Shown here piece after piece: positions 25,611 to 35,103 of a stretch of 37,062 nt of DNA. The translations under genes were made by a program, and so were the position numbers. The DNA lies in the NCBI GenBank assembly GCA_023436805.1, contig JAEZHT010000048.1, forward strand, positions 1 to 37,062, written 5' to 3'. The notes under the pieces were generated by a model. The model made no database searches. It worked only from the letters and a program-made list of their open reading frames with translations, and was not told the DNA's origin. Source of the stretch: Bacillota bacterium (lineage in GTDB: Bacteria > Bacillota_I > Bacilli_A > Acholeplasmatales > UBA5453). Each line of letters begins with the position of its first letter. Within the stretch, counting starts at the first letter, position 1.

Positions 25611-28600
25611 ATGAAAAAAATCGTCAGTTTAATCGCAATCATGACGTTGGGTTTCATTTTGATGGCATGTACGACAACCAAGTACACCGTCACATTTGAA
25701 TCCAATGGCGGTAGTGATGTTGAAGCCATTGAAGTTGAAAGTGGTAAAACGTTTGCCGCACCAACCGCGCCTACGAGAAGTGGTTTCGCGTTTGATGGGT
25801 GGTTCAAGGAGGCAGCCTTAACCAACCCATGGGTATTTGAAACAGATAAAGTCACAAGCGACATCACCTTGTATGCCAAATGGTCAGTCACTGACCAAGC
25901 CTATGTCGACCAAGTATTTGAATGGTTGACCTTAGGTAACATCTCAGGACTCACCAATTTGTCACCAAGATTGATTTTCCCTACAAATCGAGATGGTGTT
26001 TCCATCACGTGGTCGATCAATAAACCAGCGTATATTCAAGCCAATGGTTTGATCAATCAACCCACATTTGAAGAAGGGGATCAAACCGTTACATTGACAG
26101 CTACACTTACAAGAGGTAGCGTCACCAGAACCAAAATCTTTACCGCAACCGTGCTCAAATTAGCGAGCATCGAAGATACCCCACCAATCATTGAGGAAGA
26201 CTTTAAGTCCTATACCGATGGTAACATCCTCAGTCAAACCGGTTTATGGGCACCTGTGTCTGGTAAAGCTGGTAACTCATTATTTACAGTGATTTCATCC
26301 TTAACCCCAGCGATTCCAAATGAATCGAATGCGTTAAAGATTGAAGCGTTGACAGAACTTCAAATCGAAGGTTCCATCGCGCACAGTTACGATGTTTTGG
26401 TATTTGAAGTAGACTTATTACAATCAGCAACTTCAAACGCTTCCGCCATCAATATTCAATCCTCTTCATCGAGCCCAGTGGTAGCTTTCGGGTTAGACGG
26501 CGCGTCCTTATTCTATCGTACCGATAACGGCACATTGATGAAGACCACCATCAACATCAACCAATGGTATACCATGCGTGTTGAAGTGGACCTAGTCAAC
26601 AAGACCATTGAAGCCTTCTATTATGAAGCGGGTCAATTGGTATCCTTAACCCCAGGTAAAGTCACTTATACCGGGACAACCCCATTCCAAAGCGTGTTCA
26701 TCCGCAGTGGTAGTTCAACGACCACAGTATTGAGAGAACCAGCGTATATCACAAACTTAGTTGTCAACCGCATTGAAGCCTTACCACGTCCGGTTGAAGT
26801 GATTAAATTAGGACAAGTCACCGACGTTCGTCCAACCGTATCGATCGAAGAAGGTTCAACCTTTACGTTAGATACCCCTAAAGTATATAACTACTTTGGT
26901 ACACAACAACTCTTGGTTAAAGATACCGATTATACACTCGTGGTCGATAACCCAGTCAATACAGCTGTACCTGGCGATTATGTCGTCACATACACATTTA
27001 CCAACAGTGCGAATGCATCGGATACTAAAGTGGTAACACAAAATGTCAATGTGTATTCCGCCGCTGAACCAAATGAAATCAGCAGTGTCGTTTCAACCCA
27101 AGCCGGGTATTTAGAAAAGCTATCGGATATTACGATTACCGTGGTTCAACCATCCGGTACTCTTTATTACTTACTCAGCAACAATGAAACTGAAACCAAG
27201 GCTGCTATTATGGCTGGTGTATCACAAGCCATCACTGCACAAAGCATCGTATTGGATGATTTGAATGTATCGTCATTTGCTTACATTCATGTCTTTGTCG
27301 ATTTAAATGGTGATTCAAATATCGTCAGCCACTTGATTTTAAGAGAAGCAGTTACTGAAATCACTTCAGTATCGCAATTTGTTTCAATCTTCTCAACCAC
27401 GGCTGCAGACATCACTGCAAGCTACGCGTTAAAGACCAATATCGATCTTACAGGTATTGTATGGGCTGACGGCAATACATCCTTTAAAGCGAAATTCTAT
27501 GGTAATGGCTATACCATTTCCAACTTAACCATGACCAAGACAGGTACAAACTATGGTGGATTATTCGCGAGAATCAACGGTGGTATGGTGAGAGACCTTG
27601 TCTTAGACAACATCCACGTGACTTCCAATGACCGTGGTGGTATCTTGGCAGGTCGTGTTGAAAACGGCAATTCATCCATTACAAATGTCGTCATCATGAA
27701 CTCATCCGTGACCGCTGCAAACTCTAATGGTGTTGGTGGTGTCATCGGTTTAGTTTCAAGAGAAACCATTTTAAGCAATATTACATTATTAGACTCTGAT
27801 GTCATCGCGACCGGTGTTAAAAACGTCGGTGGTGTGGTCGGTAGAGTCGATGGTGGTGAACTCATCGCATCCGATATTTATGTCCGCGGTGTTATGGTTA
27901 AATCCAATGTCATCGATGCCTTAGACATCGCCGCTGGTGCGTTTGTCGGTTATGTCAGAGACTCTGTCGCATCCGTAGTTACTGCAAACCGTATCGTCAT
28001 CATCGATACCGTTGTTGATGCACAAGTGGCTGGTGGATTCATTGGTTATTTGCGTAACCCAGGTTCAGCAACCGCTCAAAATGTGTATTTAGATGTGGAT
28101 TTCATACATTCAACCACAGTCGCCGCTGGTTTAGTTGGTAGAGTTAACAACGAAACCGATAAACTCAACACAACCAGTATCTTTGGTGTACTCACCGGTT
28201 CAGTCGAGCACGTTCAAGCACAAGCATTCGTGAACACCACAGTGCCGACAAACTTGGCATGGTGGACCACCAATTTACCAGTATTTACAACCAATGATTT
28301 ATGGGCAATCGACAGCAATCAAATCTTCGCACTCGATAACTATATCGAAAACAGTGCACCGATGTTGGCTGTAGATTTGGTCTATAACATCACCCTAGAT
28401 AATGAACAAATTCAAGTGCGTCAAGGGGCAGCCTTTGAACATACCACACCACACGTGGGCGGGTATCAATTCGTTGGTTGGTTCTTAGATGTCGCATTAA
28501 CCCAAGCATTGCCGGAAGGGTATGTGGTTTCTGCTGCAGTTACCTTATATGGTAAGTATGAAACTGTCCCTGCTTCAGAAGTTACCTTCGTAACCAACGT

Positions 28601-31586
28601 GGACGGCTTAACGGTGCCAATGCAAGAAGTGAACTATGGACAACTCGCAACCTTACCAGTCGTCGCCAATCAAATGATTGAAGGCGTTCTAAAAGAAGTG
28701 GTTGGTTGGACACTCAATGGTCAACCATTTGACTTCGCTACACCAATCTTAGTCGATACACAATTGGTGGCTGTATGGGATGTCGCAAGTTTAACAGTTA
28801 CATTCAATGGGGCAAACCCAATTCAAGTGGTGTATGGTGAATTGATCACCACACAACCAGACTTACCAACCCATTTCTTTGAAGAAGTCATCGCGGAATG
28901 GCGTTTGTCTGGTGTCGCATTTGATTTCAATACCCCAATCACAGCGGATATCAATTTAGTATCAGGATTCATCGCACCAGCATCGATTTCAATCGATACG
29001 GTCGAAGAATTCTATCATATGGCTACAGTTGAATCTACGTATCATTATATTTTATCCCAAGACCTCGATTTCACAGGGTATACTTGGGTTTATGTCAACA
29101 CCTCGTTTAAAGGTATTTTCGATGGTGGAAACCATACAGTGAAGAATCTTTCGATGACAGGGTTGACCAACATCGGTGGTATATTCCCTAGAGCCAATGG
29201 CGCAACCATTAAGAATTTAGTTCTAGAAAACATCACTGTGGTTACTTCTGACCGCGCAGGTATCTTGGTAGGTCGTGTTGAAAATGGCGATACCGTCATT
29301 GAAAACATCGTCATCCAAAATTCCAGCGTGACTGGTGCGAACGCCAATGGTGTTGGCGGACTCATCGGGTTAGTCTCTAGAAGAACCGATGTAAGTAATA
29401 TTTCAATCATCGATACCATCGTTACCAATACATTAGTCAATGTGGGTGGTTTCGTGGGTCGTGTCGATAGTGCACCTCTAAATGCATCCGATATCTTCAT
29501 TTCAGGTGTTACGGTCATTTCAACAGCAGCGAATACCTCTGACGTCGCCGCAGCCGCATTTGTTGGTTATGTTAGAGACAATGTCGCAAGCGTGCTCACA
29601 GCCAATAGAGTGGTGGTCTTAGATACCATCGTCGATGGCAATGTCACCGCTGCGTTTGTTGGATACAACCGATTCCCTGGTACTTCATCCATCAGCAATG
29701 CATTCTTTGAAGTCACATTTATCAATAATGAACGTTCTGGTTTCATTGGTTATAACCGTGAGCAAGTCGTGGTTATCGATCAATCCAGTGTCTTTGGTAA
29801 TATCACCAATGACACACCACATGCACAGGCGCTCGCGTTAACCAATAGCGTTAACCCAAGTGATCTCGCTTGGTGGACCACGAACTTAAGTGCAATCACA
29901 GGCAGTGCGTTATGGGACATTTTCGATGGTAGATCGTATGGTTTATCGAATTACGTCGATACCTTACCAGCACTCGTTTCAATTACACTCGATTACAACA
30001 TCTCTAAACCAAATGACGTCGTTATGTTACGTATAGGTGATACATTTGAATTCTTACCAAGTGTAGAAGATGGTTATGTATTTGCAGGATTCTATTCAGA
30101 TGAAGCGATGACTGTGGATGCCAATGACATCGTCATTACAGCAGCAGTTACTTTTTATGGTAAGTATGACCCAGTACCACCATCGGCAGTGAATTTCATC
30201 ACCAATGTAGATGGGTTAACTGTGCCACAACAACTCATCAATTTCGGACAACTCGCTACTTTACCTGTGGTTGAGAATCAAACGATTGAAGGCGTATTGA
30301 GCAAAGTCACTGGTTGGACATTGAATGGTCAACCATACGACTTCTCAACACCAGTGATCGCAGGTATCGACTTGGTAGCGGTATGGGCACCGGTGACTTA
30401 TACAGTCACATTCGACGGACAAAATCCAGTTGAAGTTGCCCATGGTGCTTTAGTCACAGAACCAGCGGAAGACCCAGAACACATATTCGCAGAACGTGTG
30501 TTTGTTGAATGGCGTCTTGCGGGTGTGGCCTATGATTTCAATACACCTGTGACAGGTAATTTGAATTTAGTTGCTTATTTCGCAGCCCCAGTAGGTGACA
30601 TTCTCATCTCAACTTTAGACCAATTCCATACCATGGCAACGGTCGAATCCACTTACAGTTATAAACTCGTCAATGACCTCGATTTTACAGGGTACACATG
30701 GGTTTATGTCAATACCTCATTCAAAGGCGCCTTTGACGGACAAGGTTATACCATTTCCAATTTAAACCTTACCGGTTTAAATAACATTGGTGGTATATTC
30801 CCAAGAGCCAATGGCGCAACCATCATGAATCTAGTGATTGATAATGTTACAGTAGCAACCACCGGAACCTTCCGTGCGGGTATCCTCGTTGGACGCATCG
30901 AAAATGGCGATACAACGATTGAAAATATCGTTATTAAGAACTCTAGTGTCTACAGCTCCGATACCAATGGTGTTGGTGGTCTCGTAGGTAACATTTCAAG
31001 AGCAACCAATATTTTCAATGTCGCAGTCATCAACACCAACGTAACCAATAACGTGGTGAACGTGGGTGGTTTGGTGGGTAGAATTGATGGTGGTGCACTT
31101 GTCATCGCCGATGATATCTTCATTTCAAGCGTGACTGTTAAATCTAACAGCACGAACACCTCAGACGTCGCAGCATCCGCACTCATTGGCTATGTCGCCA
31201 ACGTCGTGAATTCTGTTTTCTCCGGTGTACGTATCGTGGTATTAGACACCATAGTCGATGGCAACGTCACTGCAGCGTTTGTCGGATACAACCGTTATCC
31301 TGGTACAGCCGATGTGATGGATGCGTATTTCGAAGTTACATTCGTCAATAATGAACGTTCAGGTCTCATCGGTTATAACCGTGACCAAGTGGATGTTTTG
31401 GATCAATCCAGTATATTTGGTAGTTTCACCAACAACACGCCAAATGCACAAACTGTTCAATTGACCAACACAGCCGTCCCTGCAGACGCCGCTTGGTGGA
31501 CAACCAATCTAAACAATATCGCGACTTCATCCCTATGGGTCATTAACCCAGATGGTTCAGCAACCCTCGCATTATTGGTAGATTAA
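25611..31586 (+). CDS. Giant (1991-aa) multidomain surface lipoprotein with three GLUG beta-helix blocks
   Basis: Lipobox LMAC (Cys20). Order (residues approximate): one InlB repeat (23-91); Ig-like aBig_2-type domain (97-183); ConA/LamG-like domain (190-393); Ig-like DUF5011-type domain (395-485); a further beta domain (486-580); then three long beta-helix blocks (582-900, 1125-1438, 1664-1990) with GLUG-type repeats such as NVGGVVGRV, GVGGLIGLVSR and GGILAGRVENG. The blocks are separated by two connectors carrying InlB-like elements (VTFVTNVDGLTVP.., VVGWTLNGQPFDF). No sortase signal or C-terminal membrane helix, as expected in a wall-less cell. No lyase-type Asp/Arg cluster was identified, so it is more likely an adhesin or substrate-binding scaffold than an enzyme. 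ATG follows GGGAGGA; an in-frame start 96 bases upstream lies in the previous gene. Confidence 0.85.
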   Translation: MKKIVSLIAIMTLGFILMACTTTKYTVTFESNGGSDVEAIEVESGKTFAAPTAPTRSGFAFDGWFKEAALTNPWVFETDKVTSDITLYAKWSVTDQAYVDQVFEWLTLGNISGLTNLSPRLIFPTNRDGVSITWSINKPAYIQANGLINQPTFEEGDQTVTLTATLTRGSVTRTKIFTATVLKLASIEDTPPIIEEDFKSYTDGNILSQTGLWAPVSGKAGNSLFTVISSLTPAIPNESNALKIEALTELQIEGSIAHSYDVLVFEVDLLQSATSNASAINIQSSSSSPVVAFGLDGASLFYRTDNGTLMKTTININQWYTMRVEVDLVNKTIEAFYYEAGQLVSLTPGKVTYTGTTPFQSVFIRSGSSTTTVLREPAYITNLVVNRIEALPRPVEVIKLGQVTDVRPTVSIEEGSTFTLDTPKVYNYFGTQQLLVKDTDYTLVVDNPVNTAVPGDYVVTYTFTNSANASDTKVVTQNVNVYSAAEPNEISSVVSTQAGYLEKLSDITITVVQPSGTLYYLLSNNETETKAAIMAGVSQAITAQSIVLDDLNVSSFAYIHVFVDLNGDSNIVSHLILREAVTEITSVSQFVSIFSTTAADITASYALKTNIDLTGIVWADGNTSFKAKFYGNGYTISNLTMTKTGTNYGGLFARINGGMVRDLVLDNIHVTSNDRGGILAGRVENGNSSITNVVIMNSSVTAANSNGVGGVIGLVSRETILSNITLLDSDVIATGVKNVGGVVGRVDGGELIASDIYVRGVMVKSNVIDALDIAAGAFVGYVRDSVASVVTANRIVIIDTVVDAQVAGGFIGYLRNPGSATAQNVYLDVDFIHSTTVAAGLVGRVNNETDKLNTTSIFGVLTGSVEHVQAQAFVNTTVPTNLAWWTTNLPVFTTNDLWAIDSNQIFALDNYIENSAPMLAVDLVYNITLDNEQIQVRQGAAFEHTTPHVGGYQFVGWFLDVALTQALPEGYVVSAAVTLYGKYETVPASEVTFVTNVDGLTVPMQEVNYGQLATLPVVANQMIEGVLKEVVGWTLNGQPFDFATPILVDTQLVAVWDVASLTVTFNGANPIQVVYGELITTQPDLPTHFFEEVIAEWRLSGVAFDFNTPITADINLVSGFIAPASISIDTVEEFYHMATVESTYHYILSQDLDFTGYTWVYVNTSFKGIFDGGNHTVKNLSMTGLTNIGGIFPRANGATIKNLVLENITVVTSDRAGILVGRVENGDTVIENIVIQNSSVTGANANGVGGLIGLVSRRTDVSNISIIDTIVTNTLVNVGGFVGRVDSAPLNASDIFISGVTVISTAANTSDVAAAAFVGYVRDNVASVLTANRVVVLDTIVDGNVTAAFVGYNRFPGTSSISNAFFEVTFINNERSGFIGYNREQVVVIDQSSVFGNITNDTPHAQALALTNSVNPSDLAWWTTNLSAITGSALWDIFDGRSYGLSNYVDTLPALVSITLDYNISKPNDVVMLRIGDTFEFLPSVEDGYVFAGFYSDEAMTVDANDIVITAAVTFYGKYDPVPPSAVNFITNVDGLTVPQQLINFGQLATLPVVENQTIEGVLSKVTGWTLNGQPYDFSTPVIAGIDLVAVWAPVTYTVTFDGQNPVEVAHGALVTEPAEDPEHIFAERVFVEWRLAGVAYDFNTPVTGNLNLVAYFAAPVGDILISTLDQFHTMATVESTYSYKLVNDLDFTGYTWVYVNTSFKGAFDGQGYTISNLNLTGLNNIGGIFPRANGATIMNLVIDNVTVATTGTFRAGILVGRIENGDTTIENIVIKNSSVYSSDTNGVGGLVGNISRATNIFNVAVINTNVTNNVVNVGGLVGRIDGGALVIADDIFISSVTVKSNSTNTSDVAASALIGYVANVVNSVFSGVRIVVLDTIVDGNVTAAFVGYNRYPGTADVMDAYFEVTFVNNERSGLIGYNRDQVDVLDQSSIFGSFTNNTPNAQTVQLTNTAVPADAAWWTTNLNNIATSSLWVINPDGSATLALLVD
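27350..31580 (+). repeat. Three ~1-kb repeats encoding GLUG beta-helices, with two connector repeats
   Basis: Copies at about 27353-28310, 28985-29925 and 30600-31580; connectors at about 28370-28980 and 29980-30590. Copies 2 and 3 are near-identical over long stretches (for example TGYTWVYVNTSFKG at 29080 and 30690, and IGGIFPRANGATI in both). Copy 1 is more diverged, so the latest duplication included a connector plus a helix block. Confidence 0.85.
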
Positions 31587-31604
31587 TGATATTTAAATAA
31601 TGGT

Positions 31605-31648
31605 AAAAACCCTTGATTTGGATAATCCATTTCAAGGGTTTTTTATTT
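31605..31648 (+). terminator. Terminator of the pectinolysis operon
   Basis: AAAAACCCTTGA (31605-31616) pairs with TCAAGGGTTTTT (31632-31643), followed by T. The first strong terminator after the promoter at 17837. Confidence 0.9.
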
Positions 31649-31701
31649 TATATTTAATTAAAAAAACAAATGATGTATAATGTTAACAATGGAGGTACGA
31701 T

Positions 31702-32055
31702 ATGAAAAAATATGTTTACCTATTTGGTTTTTATGGCAGTATAGGATTGTTGATTGCTTTGAATAATAACTTCTGGTATACGATTGGAAAAATTGGTCAT
31801 TGGATGGATAATGGCGTATCCATATTATTTATCTACCTTTTGATATCCGTCTGGATTACCAAATCACAATATAAAGATGGGTATTTCGAACGTAAAAACG
31901 CCTTTAAAACGTCGTTGTGGTTTGGTGTTGCTGCCATAACATTATTAATCATGACCATCATCAGTGGATTTGATTTCCTCAGTTTTAGTTTTTATTTCAT
32001 GGGGGCTTTATTTTTGCTCGCTATCAATTATTTGATTGCTGGATTGATCAAGTAG
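31702..32055 (+). CDS. Small membrane protein, function unknown
   Basis: 117 residues with four hydrophobic segments (about 5-20, 38-53, 72-90 and 95-115). GGAGGT lies nine bases upstream; TATAAT at 31676-31681 may be its -10. Its stop touches the next gene, another small membrane protein of similar size, so they probably act together. No family recognised. Confidence 0.65.
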   Translation: MKKYVYLFGFYGSIGLLIALNNNFWYTIGKIGHWMDNGVSILFIYLLISVWITKSQYKDGYFERKNAFKTSLWFGVAAITLLIMTIISGFDFLSFSFYFMGALFLLAINYLIAGLIK

Positions 32056-32063
32056 TGAGAACC

Positions 32064-32453
32064 ATGAAAAAAATATTATATAAGTTGGGTTTAGCACTAT
32101 CATGTTCACTATCCATAGCCATATTCGTACACCATTGGATCATTTATTTCATCACACAAAGGCATAACCACTTTGTCGGTAGTATTTTATTATTTGTGGT
32201 TACTGGAATCAATGCCTTGATGGGTCATTACGAGATTAAAGAAAACAGTTATGCGACATCTGTCGCCATCAAAATAGCTTTATTTTACATTCCGCCAATC
32301 GGCGTACTCATATTTATATGGTATTGGTTGGAGCAAACAGGTACAGTCTTCTATTACACCTATACATTTGTGATGGTCTTTACAATCTTGATACATATGA
32401 TTGCAGCAGTATTACCACAAGCCAATTCAAAGACAAAATCCCTACATCGATAG
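32064..32453 (+). CDS. Small membrane protein, function unknown
   Basis: 129 residues, four hydrophobic segments and a short basic tail (SKTKSLHR). ATG 32064 is preferred; a GTG at 32055 overlaps the previous stop and has no better ribosome binding site. Eight bases behind the preceding membrane protein and probably coupled to it. The last codons form the left arm of the terminator. Confidence 0.6.
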   Translation: MKKILYKLGLALSCSLSIAIFVHHWIIYFITQRHNHFVGSILLFVVTGINALMGHYEIKENSYATSVAIKIALFYIPPIGVLIFIWYWLEQTGTVFYYTYTFVMVFTILIHMIAAVLPQANSKTKSLHR

Positions 32454-32466
32454 GGATTTTCTTTCT
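32435..32466 (+). terminator. Terminator overlapping the end of the membrane-protein gene
   Basis: AAAATCCCTA (32435-32444) with TAGGGATTTT (32451-32460), loop 6, followed by CTTTCT. The stop codon TAG is inside the right arm. Confidence 0.8.
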
Positions 32467-32525
32467 AAAATCCAATGAATCAAAGATAATTATTCGTAAC
32501 TTGAAATAGATATCAACCTTTGTCG

Positions 32526-32534
32526 TGATAAAAT
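32526..32534 (+). promoter_or_regulatory. Possible extended -10 of the glycerol kinase gene
   Basis: TGATAAAAT fits an extended -10 element about 55 bases before the start codon. No good -35 at the right distance. Confidence 0.35.
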
Positions 32535-32588
32535 AAAGATAGAATCTTATAAACAATTATTCAATCTGAATCAAATAAGGAGTATGAC

Positions 32589-34082
32589 ATGAAATATATT
32601 TTAGCCATCGATCAAGGTACCACCAGCACCAGAGCCATTATTTTTGATCACAATTCAAACATCATTTCGATGTCTAGTGAACAAATCGAACAGATTTATC
32701 CAAAACCAGGTTGGGTAGAACACAATCCGAATCAAATTTGGGTATCTGTTTTAGCTGTCATGGCTAGGGTACTGTTAGAAGCAAACCTTAAACCCCAAGA
32801 TATCCAAGCCATCGGCATCACAAATCAACGTGAAACCACAGTGGTTTGGGACAAAAATACCGGACATCCCATTTACAACGCCATTGTTTGGCAGTCCCGT
32901 CAAACCGTAGACATTTGTGAATCATTAAAACAAAAAGGGTACAGTGAACTGATCAAATCCAAAACAGGATTACTCATCGATGCTTATTTTTCTGGTACCA
33001 AAGTTAAATGGATTTTAGACAATATTCCAGGTGCGAGAGAAAAAGCAAACCGAGGTGATCTGGCTTTTGGTACCATCGATTCATGGTTGTTATACAAACT
33101 CACCGGCGAAGAAGTGCACGCCACCGATTACACCAACGCATCGAGAACACTGTTATACAATATCCACAATTTGTCATGGGATGAAGAAATTTTAGACATA
33201 CTTGAAATTCCAAAATCCATGTTACCTGAAGTGAAGTCGAGTTCTGGTATTTATGGCTATACGAAACCGCATTTGTTTTTTGGTAAAGAAGTACCCATCG
33301 CGGGGATCGCTGGTGACCAACAAGCGGCATTATTTGGTCAAAACTGTTTTGAAAAGGGTATGGTTAAAAATACCTATGGTACAGGCTGTTTCATGCTCAT
33401 GAATACAGGTGAAAAGCCAATTATTTCTGAACATGGATTACTGACGACCATTGCTTGGGGGCTAGATAACAAGATTACTTATGCACTTGAAGGCTCGGTA
33501 TTCGTTGCGGGTTCAGCAGTACAGTGGTTGCGTGATGGTATCAAACTGATTGACTCTGCTGCAGAAACGGAAAGTTTAGCGAAATCCATCGCTTCAAATG
33601 AAGGGGTATATATCGTGCCAGCTTTCGTTGGATTAGGCACGCCTTATTGGGATTCGGATGCGCGTGGCGCGATTTTTGGATTAACCAGAGGTACCACAAA
33701 AGCACATTTCGCAAGAGCGACATTAGAAGCGATTTGTTACCAATCGATGGACGTGTTAAGGGCCATGGAAGAAGATACCAAATTGCCAATCAAATCATTC
33801 AAAGTCGATGGTGGTGCAACCATCAATCAATGTCTCATGCAGTTTCAATCAGACATATTAAATTTAAGAGTTGAACAACCAAAGATTCTTGAAACAACCG
33901 CTTTAGGTGCGGCTTATCTGGCTGGATTGGCTGTGGGTTATTGGAAGTCCGTAGAAGATGTCAAAGCTTCTTGGCAGTTAAAACAAGCGTATGTGCCACA
34001 AATGGATGAAGCAACCAGAAAACACTTAGTTCAAGGGTGGAAGATTGCTGTGGCAGCAACCCAACATTTTAAAGTGAAGTAA
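32589..34082 (+). CDS. glpK: Glycerol kinase
   Basis: A 497-residue FGGY-family kinase that phosphorylates glycerol to sn-glycerol 3-phosphate with ATP in the cytoplasm. Marks: N-terminal phosphate loop AIDQGTTSTRAIIFD, GWVEHNPNQIW, GITNQRETTVVWDK, AIVWQSRQT, the FGGY region IAGIAGDQQAALFGQ, NTYGTGCFMLMNTGEKP, and C-terminal KVDGGATINQCLMQFQSDIL. Length is normal. ATG follows AAGGAG. It stands alone between terminators: no glycerol facilitator (glpF) or glycerol-3-phosphate oxidase (glpO) gene is adjacent, although these often accompany it. The product feeds lipid synthesis or glycolysis. Confidence 0.95.
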   Translation: MKYILAIDQGTTSTRAIIFDHNSNIISMSSEQIEQIYPKPGWVEHNPNQIWVSVLAVMARVLLEANLKPQDIQAIGITNQRETTVVWDKNTGHPIYNAIVWQSRQTVDICESLKQKGYSELIKSKTGLLIDAYFSGTKVKWILDNIPGAREKANRGDLAFGTIDSWLLYKLTGEEVHATDYTNASRTLLYNIHNLSWDEEILDILEIPKSMLPEVKSSSGIYGYTKPHLFFGKEVPIAGIAGDQQAALFGQNCFEKGMVKNTYGTGCFMLMNTGEKPIISEHGLLTTIAWGLDNKITYALEGSVFVAGSAVQWLRDGIKLIDSAAETESLAKSIASNEGVYIVPAFVGLGTPYWDSDARGAIFGLTRGTTKAHFARATLEAICYQSMDVLRAMEEDTKLPIKSFKVDGGATINQCLMQFQSDILNLRVEQPKILETTALGAAYLAGLAVGYWKSVEDVKASWQLKQAYVPQMDEATRKHLVQGWKIAVAATQHFKVK

Positions 34083-34217
34083 GTCTTGTTTCGCATCCTC
34101 ATTTCAAATATAAAGAAAATACCTTTAAGAGAAAGCGAGATACAAACGCTTTGTCCCTTTAACGACCCACCATAGACAAGTTGATAACGCTTGGGTGATG
34201 GGGATATTAGATCATTC

Positions 34218-34248
34218 AAACTCATCATCGCGATGGGTTTTCTTTTTT
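34218..34248 (+). terminator. Terminator of glpK
   Basis: AAACTCATC (34218-34226) with GATGGGTTT (34232-34240, one G-T pair), loop 5, then TCTTTTTT. It is 135 bases behind the glpK stop; I see no gene between. Confidence 0.75.
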
Positions 34249-34290
34249 GGTAGAAAGCGGATTGCATGTCTTCATTTGGACAAAATGTAC

Positions 34291-34322
34291 AAAAAAAGTG
34301 TGATTTTTTCACACTTTTATTA
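34291..34322. terminator. Bidirectional terminator between glpK and the DeoR gene
   Basis: AAAAGTGTGA (34294-34303) with TCACACTTTT (34309-34318). A run of A before and TATT-rich tail after give T-runs on either strand. Its main use is ending the minus-strand DeoR operon, whose stop is at 34324. Confidence 0.8.
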
Positions 34323-34323
34323 T

Positions 34324-35100
34324 TTATTCGGTTACAGGCACTTGTAGTACTTTTAAACCTGCCTGTCTTAAAGCTTTGACTTCAGTTTCACTGGCTTGTG
34401 TATCGGTAATGAGGTAAGTCAAATCCTTGATTGAACCAGAGATAAAGCTGTGTTCTCGACCAACTTTGTTTTTATCGGCCAAAACGATTCTTGGTCCAAT
34501 TGTATTCTTTAACATCATTTCATTGATAGCAACCTCTTGTAAAACGGCAGTGGTAAAGCCGCCTTTTAAAGAGATACCGCTGCACCCTAAGAAGCACTTC
34601 GCTGCTTTCACTTTCGAAAGATTACTTAAGGCGAAATCACCCACCAATGATTCTTTTGGCATTCTAAGTTCGCCGCCCGTTAAGATGACATATAGGTTGT
34701 CTTTGGATTCACAAAAGATCGCACGACCATTGTTCGTAACGACAGTCACTTGTTTCGCTGTGATATATTCCAATACCAATAAAGCGGTAGAAGAGGTGTT
34801 GATAAAAATGGTATCGCCATCTTCGACAAATCGTGCCGCTTCTTTCGCAATCGCGTGCTTATGCAACGCGAGATTAGAACTGAAAATATTGGTGGTAAAA
34901 TTCATTTTGTTTAATGATGCACCACCGTGGTGACGATCGATGACATTTTGTTGTTGAAAATATTGAAGGTCTCTACGAATCGTGATTTCAGAGGTTTTTA
35001 ACGCTTCAGCCAACTCTTCAACAGACATGCTTTCACGGTACTCTAATAGTCTGAGTAAATGTGTACGTCTTTTTTCAATTTCTTGTTTTGAGCTTTTCAT
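34324..35100 (-). CDS. DeoR-family transcriptional regulator
   Basis: A 258-residue repressor of typical length: N-terminal helix-turn-helix (SVEELAEALKTSEITIRRDLQYF) followed by the family signature RHHGGA, then the sugar-phosphate-binding DeoRC domain (GDTIFINTSSTALLVLEYI, VVTNNGRAI, LTGGELR, KCFLGCSGIS, VLADKNKVG). Effectors of the family are phosphorylated sugars. Possible targets are glpK on one side and the ulaG-like gene on the other; proximity to the lactonase suggests an UlaR-like role but GlpR-like is possible. AAGGAG precedes ATG, which follows the upstream membrane-protein gene by three bases. Confidence 0.9.
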   Translation of the reverse strand: MKSSKQEIEKRRTHLLRLLEYRESMSVEELAEALKTSEITIRRDLQYFQQQNVIDRHHGGASLNKMNFTTNIFSSNLALHKHAIAKEAARFVEDGDTIFINTSSTALLVLEYITAKQVTVVTNNGRAIFCESKDNLYVILTGGELRMPKESLVGDFALSNLSKVKAAKCFLGCSGISLKGGFTTAVLQEVAINEMMLKNTIGPRIVLADKNKVGREHSFISGSIKDLTYLITDTQASETEVKALRQAGLKVLQVPVTE

Positions 35101-35103
35101 GGG

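Noticed and set aside
34031..34312. Minus-strand open frame of 93 codons between glpK and the DeoR gene
   Set aside because: It overlaps the 3' end of glpK and two terminators, lacks a ribosome binding site and shows no recognisable domain.
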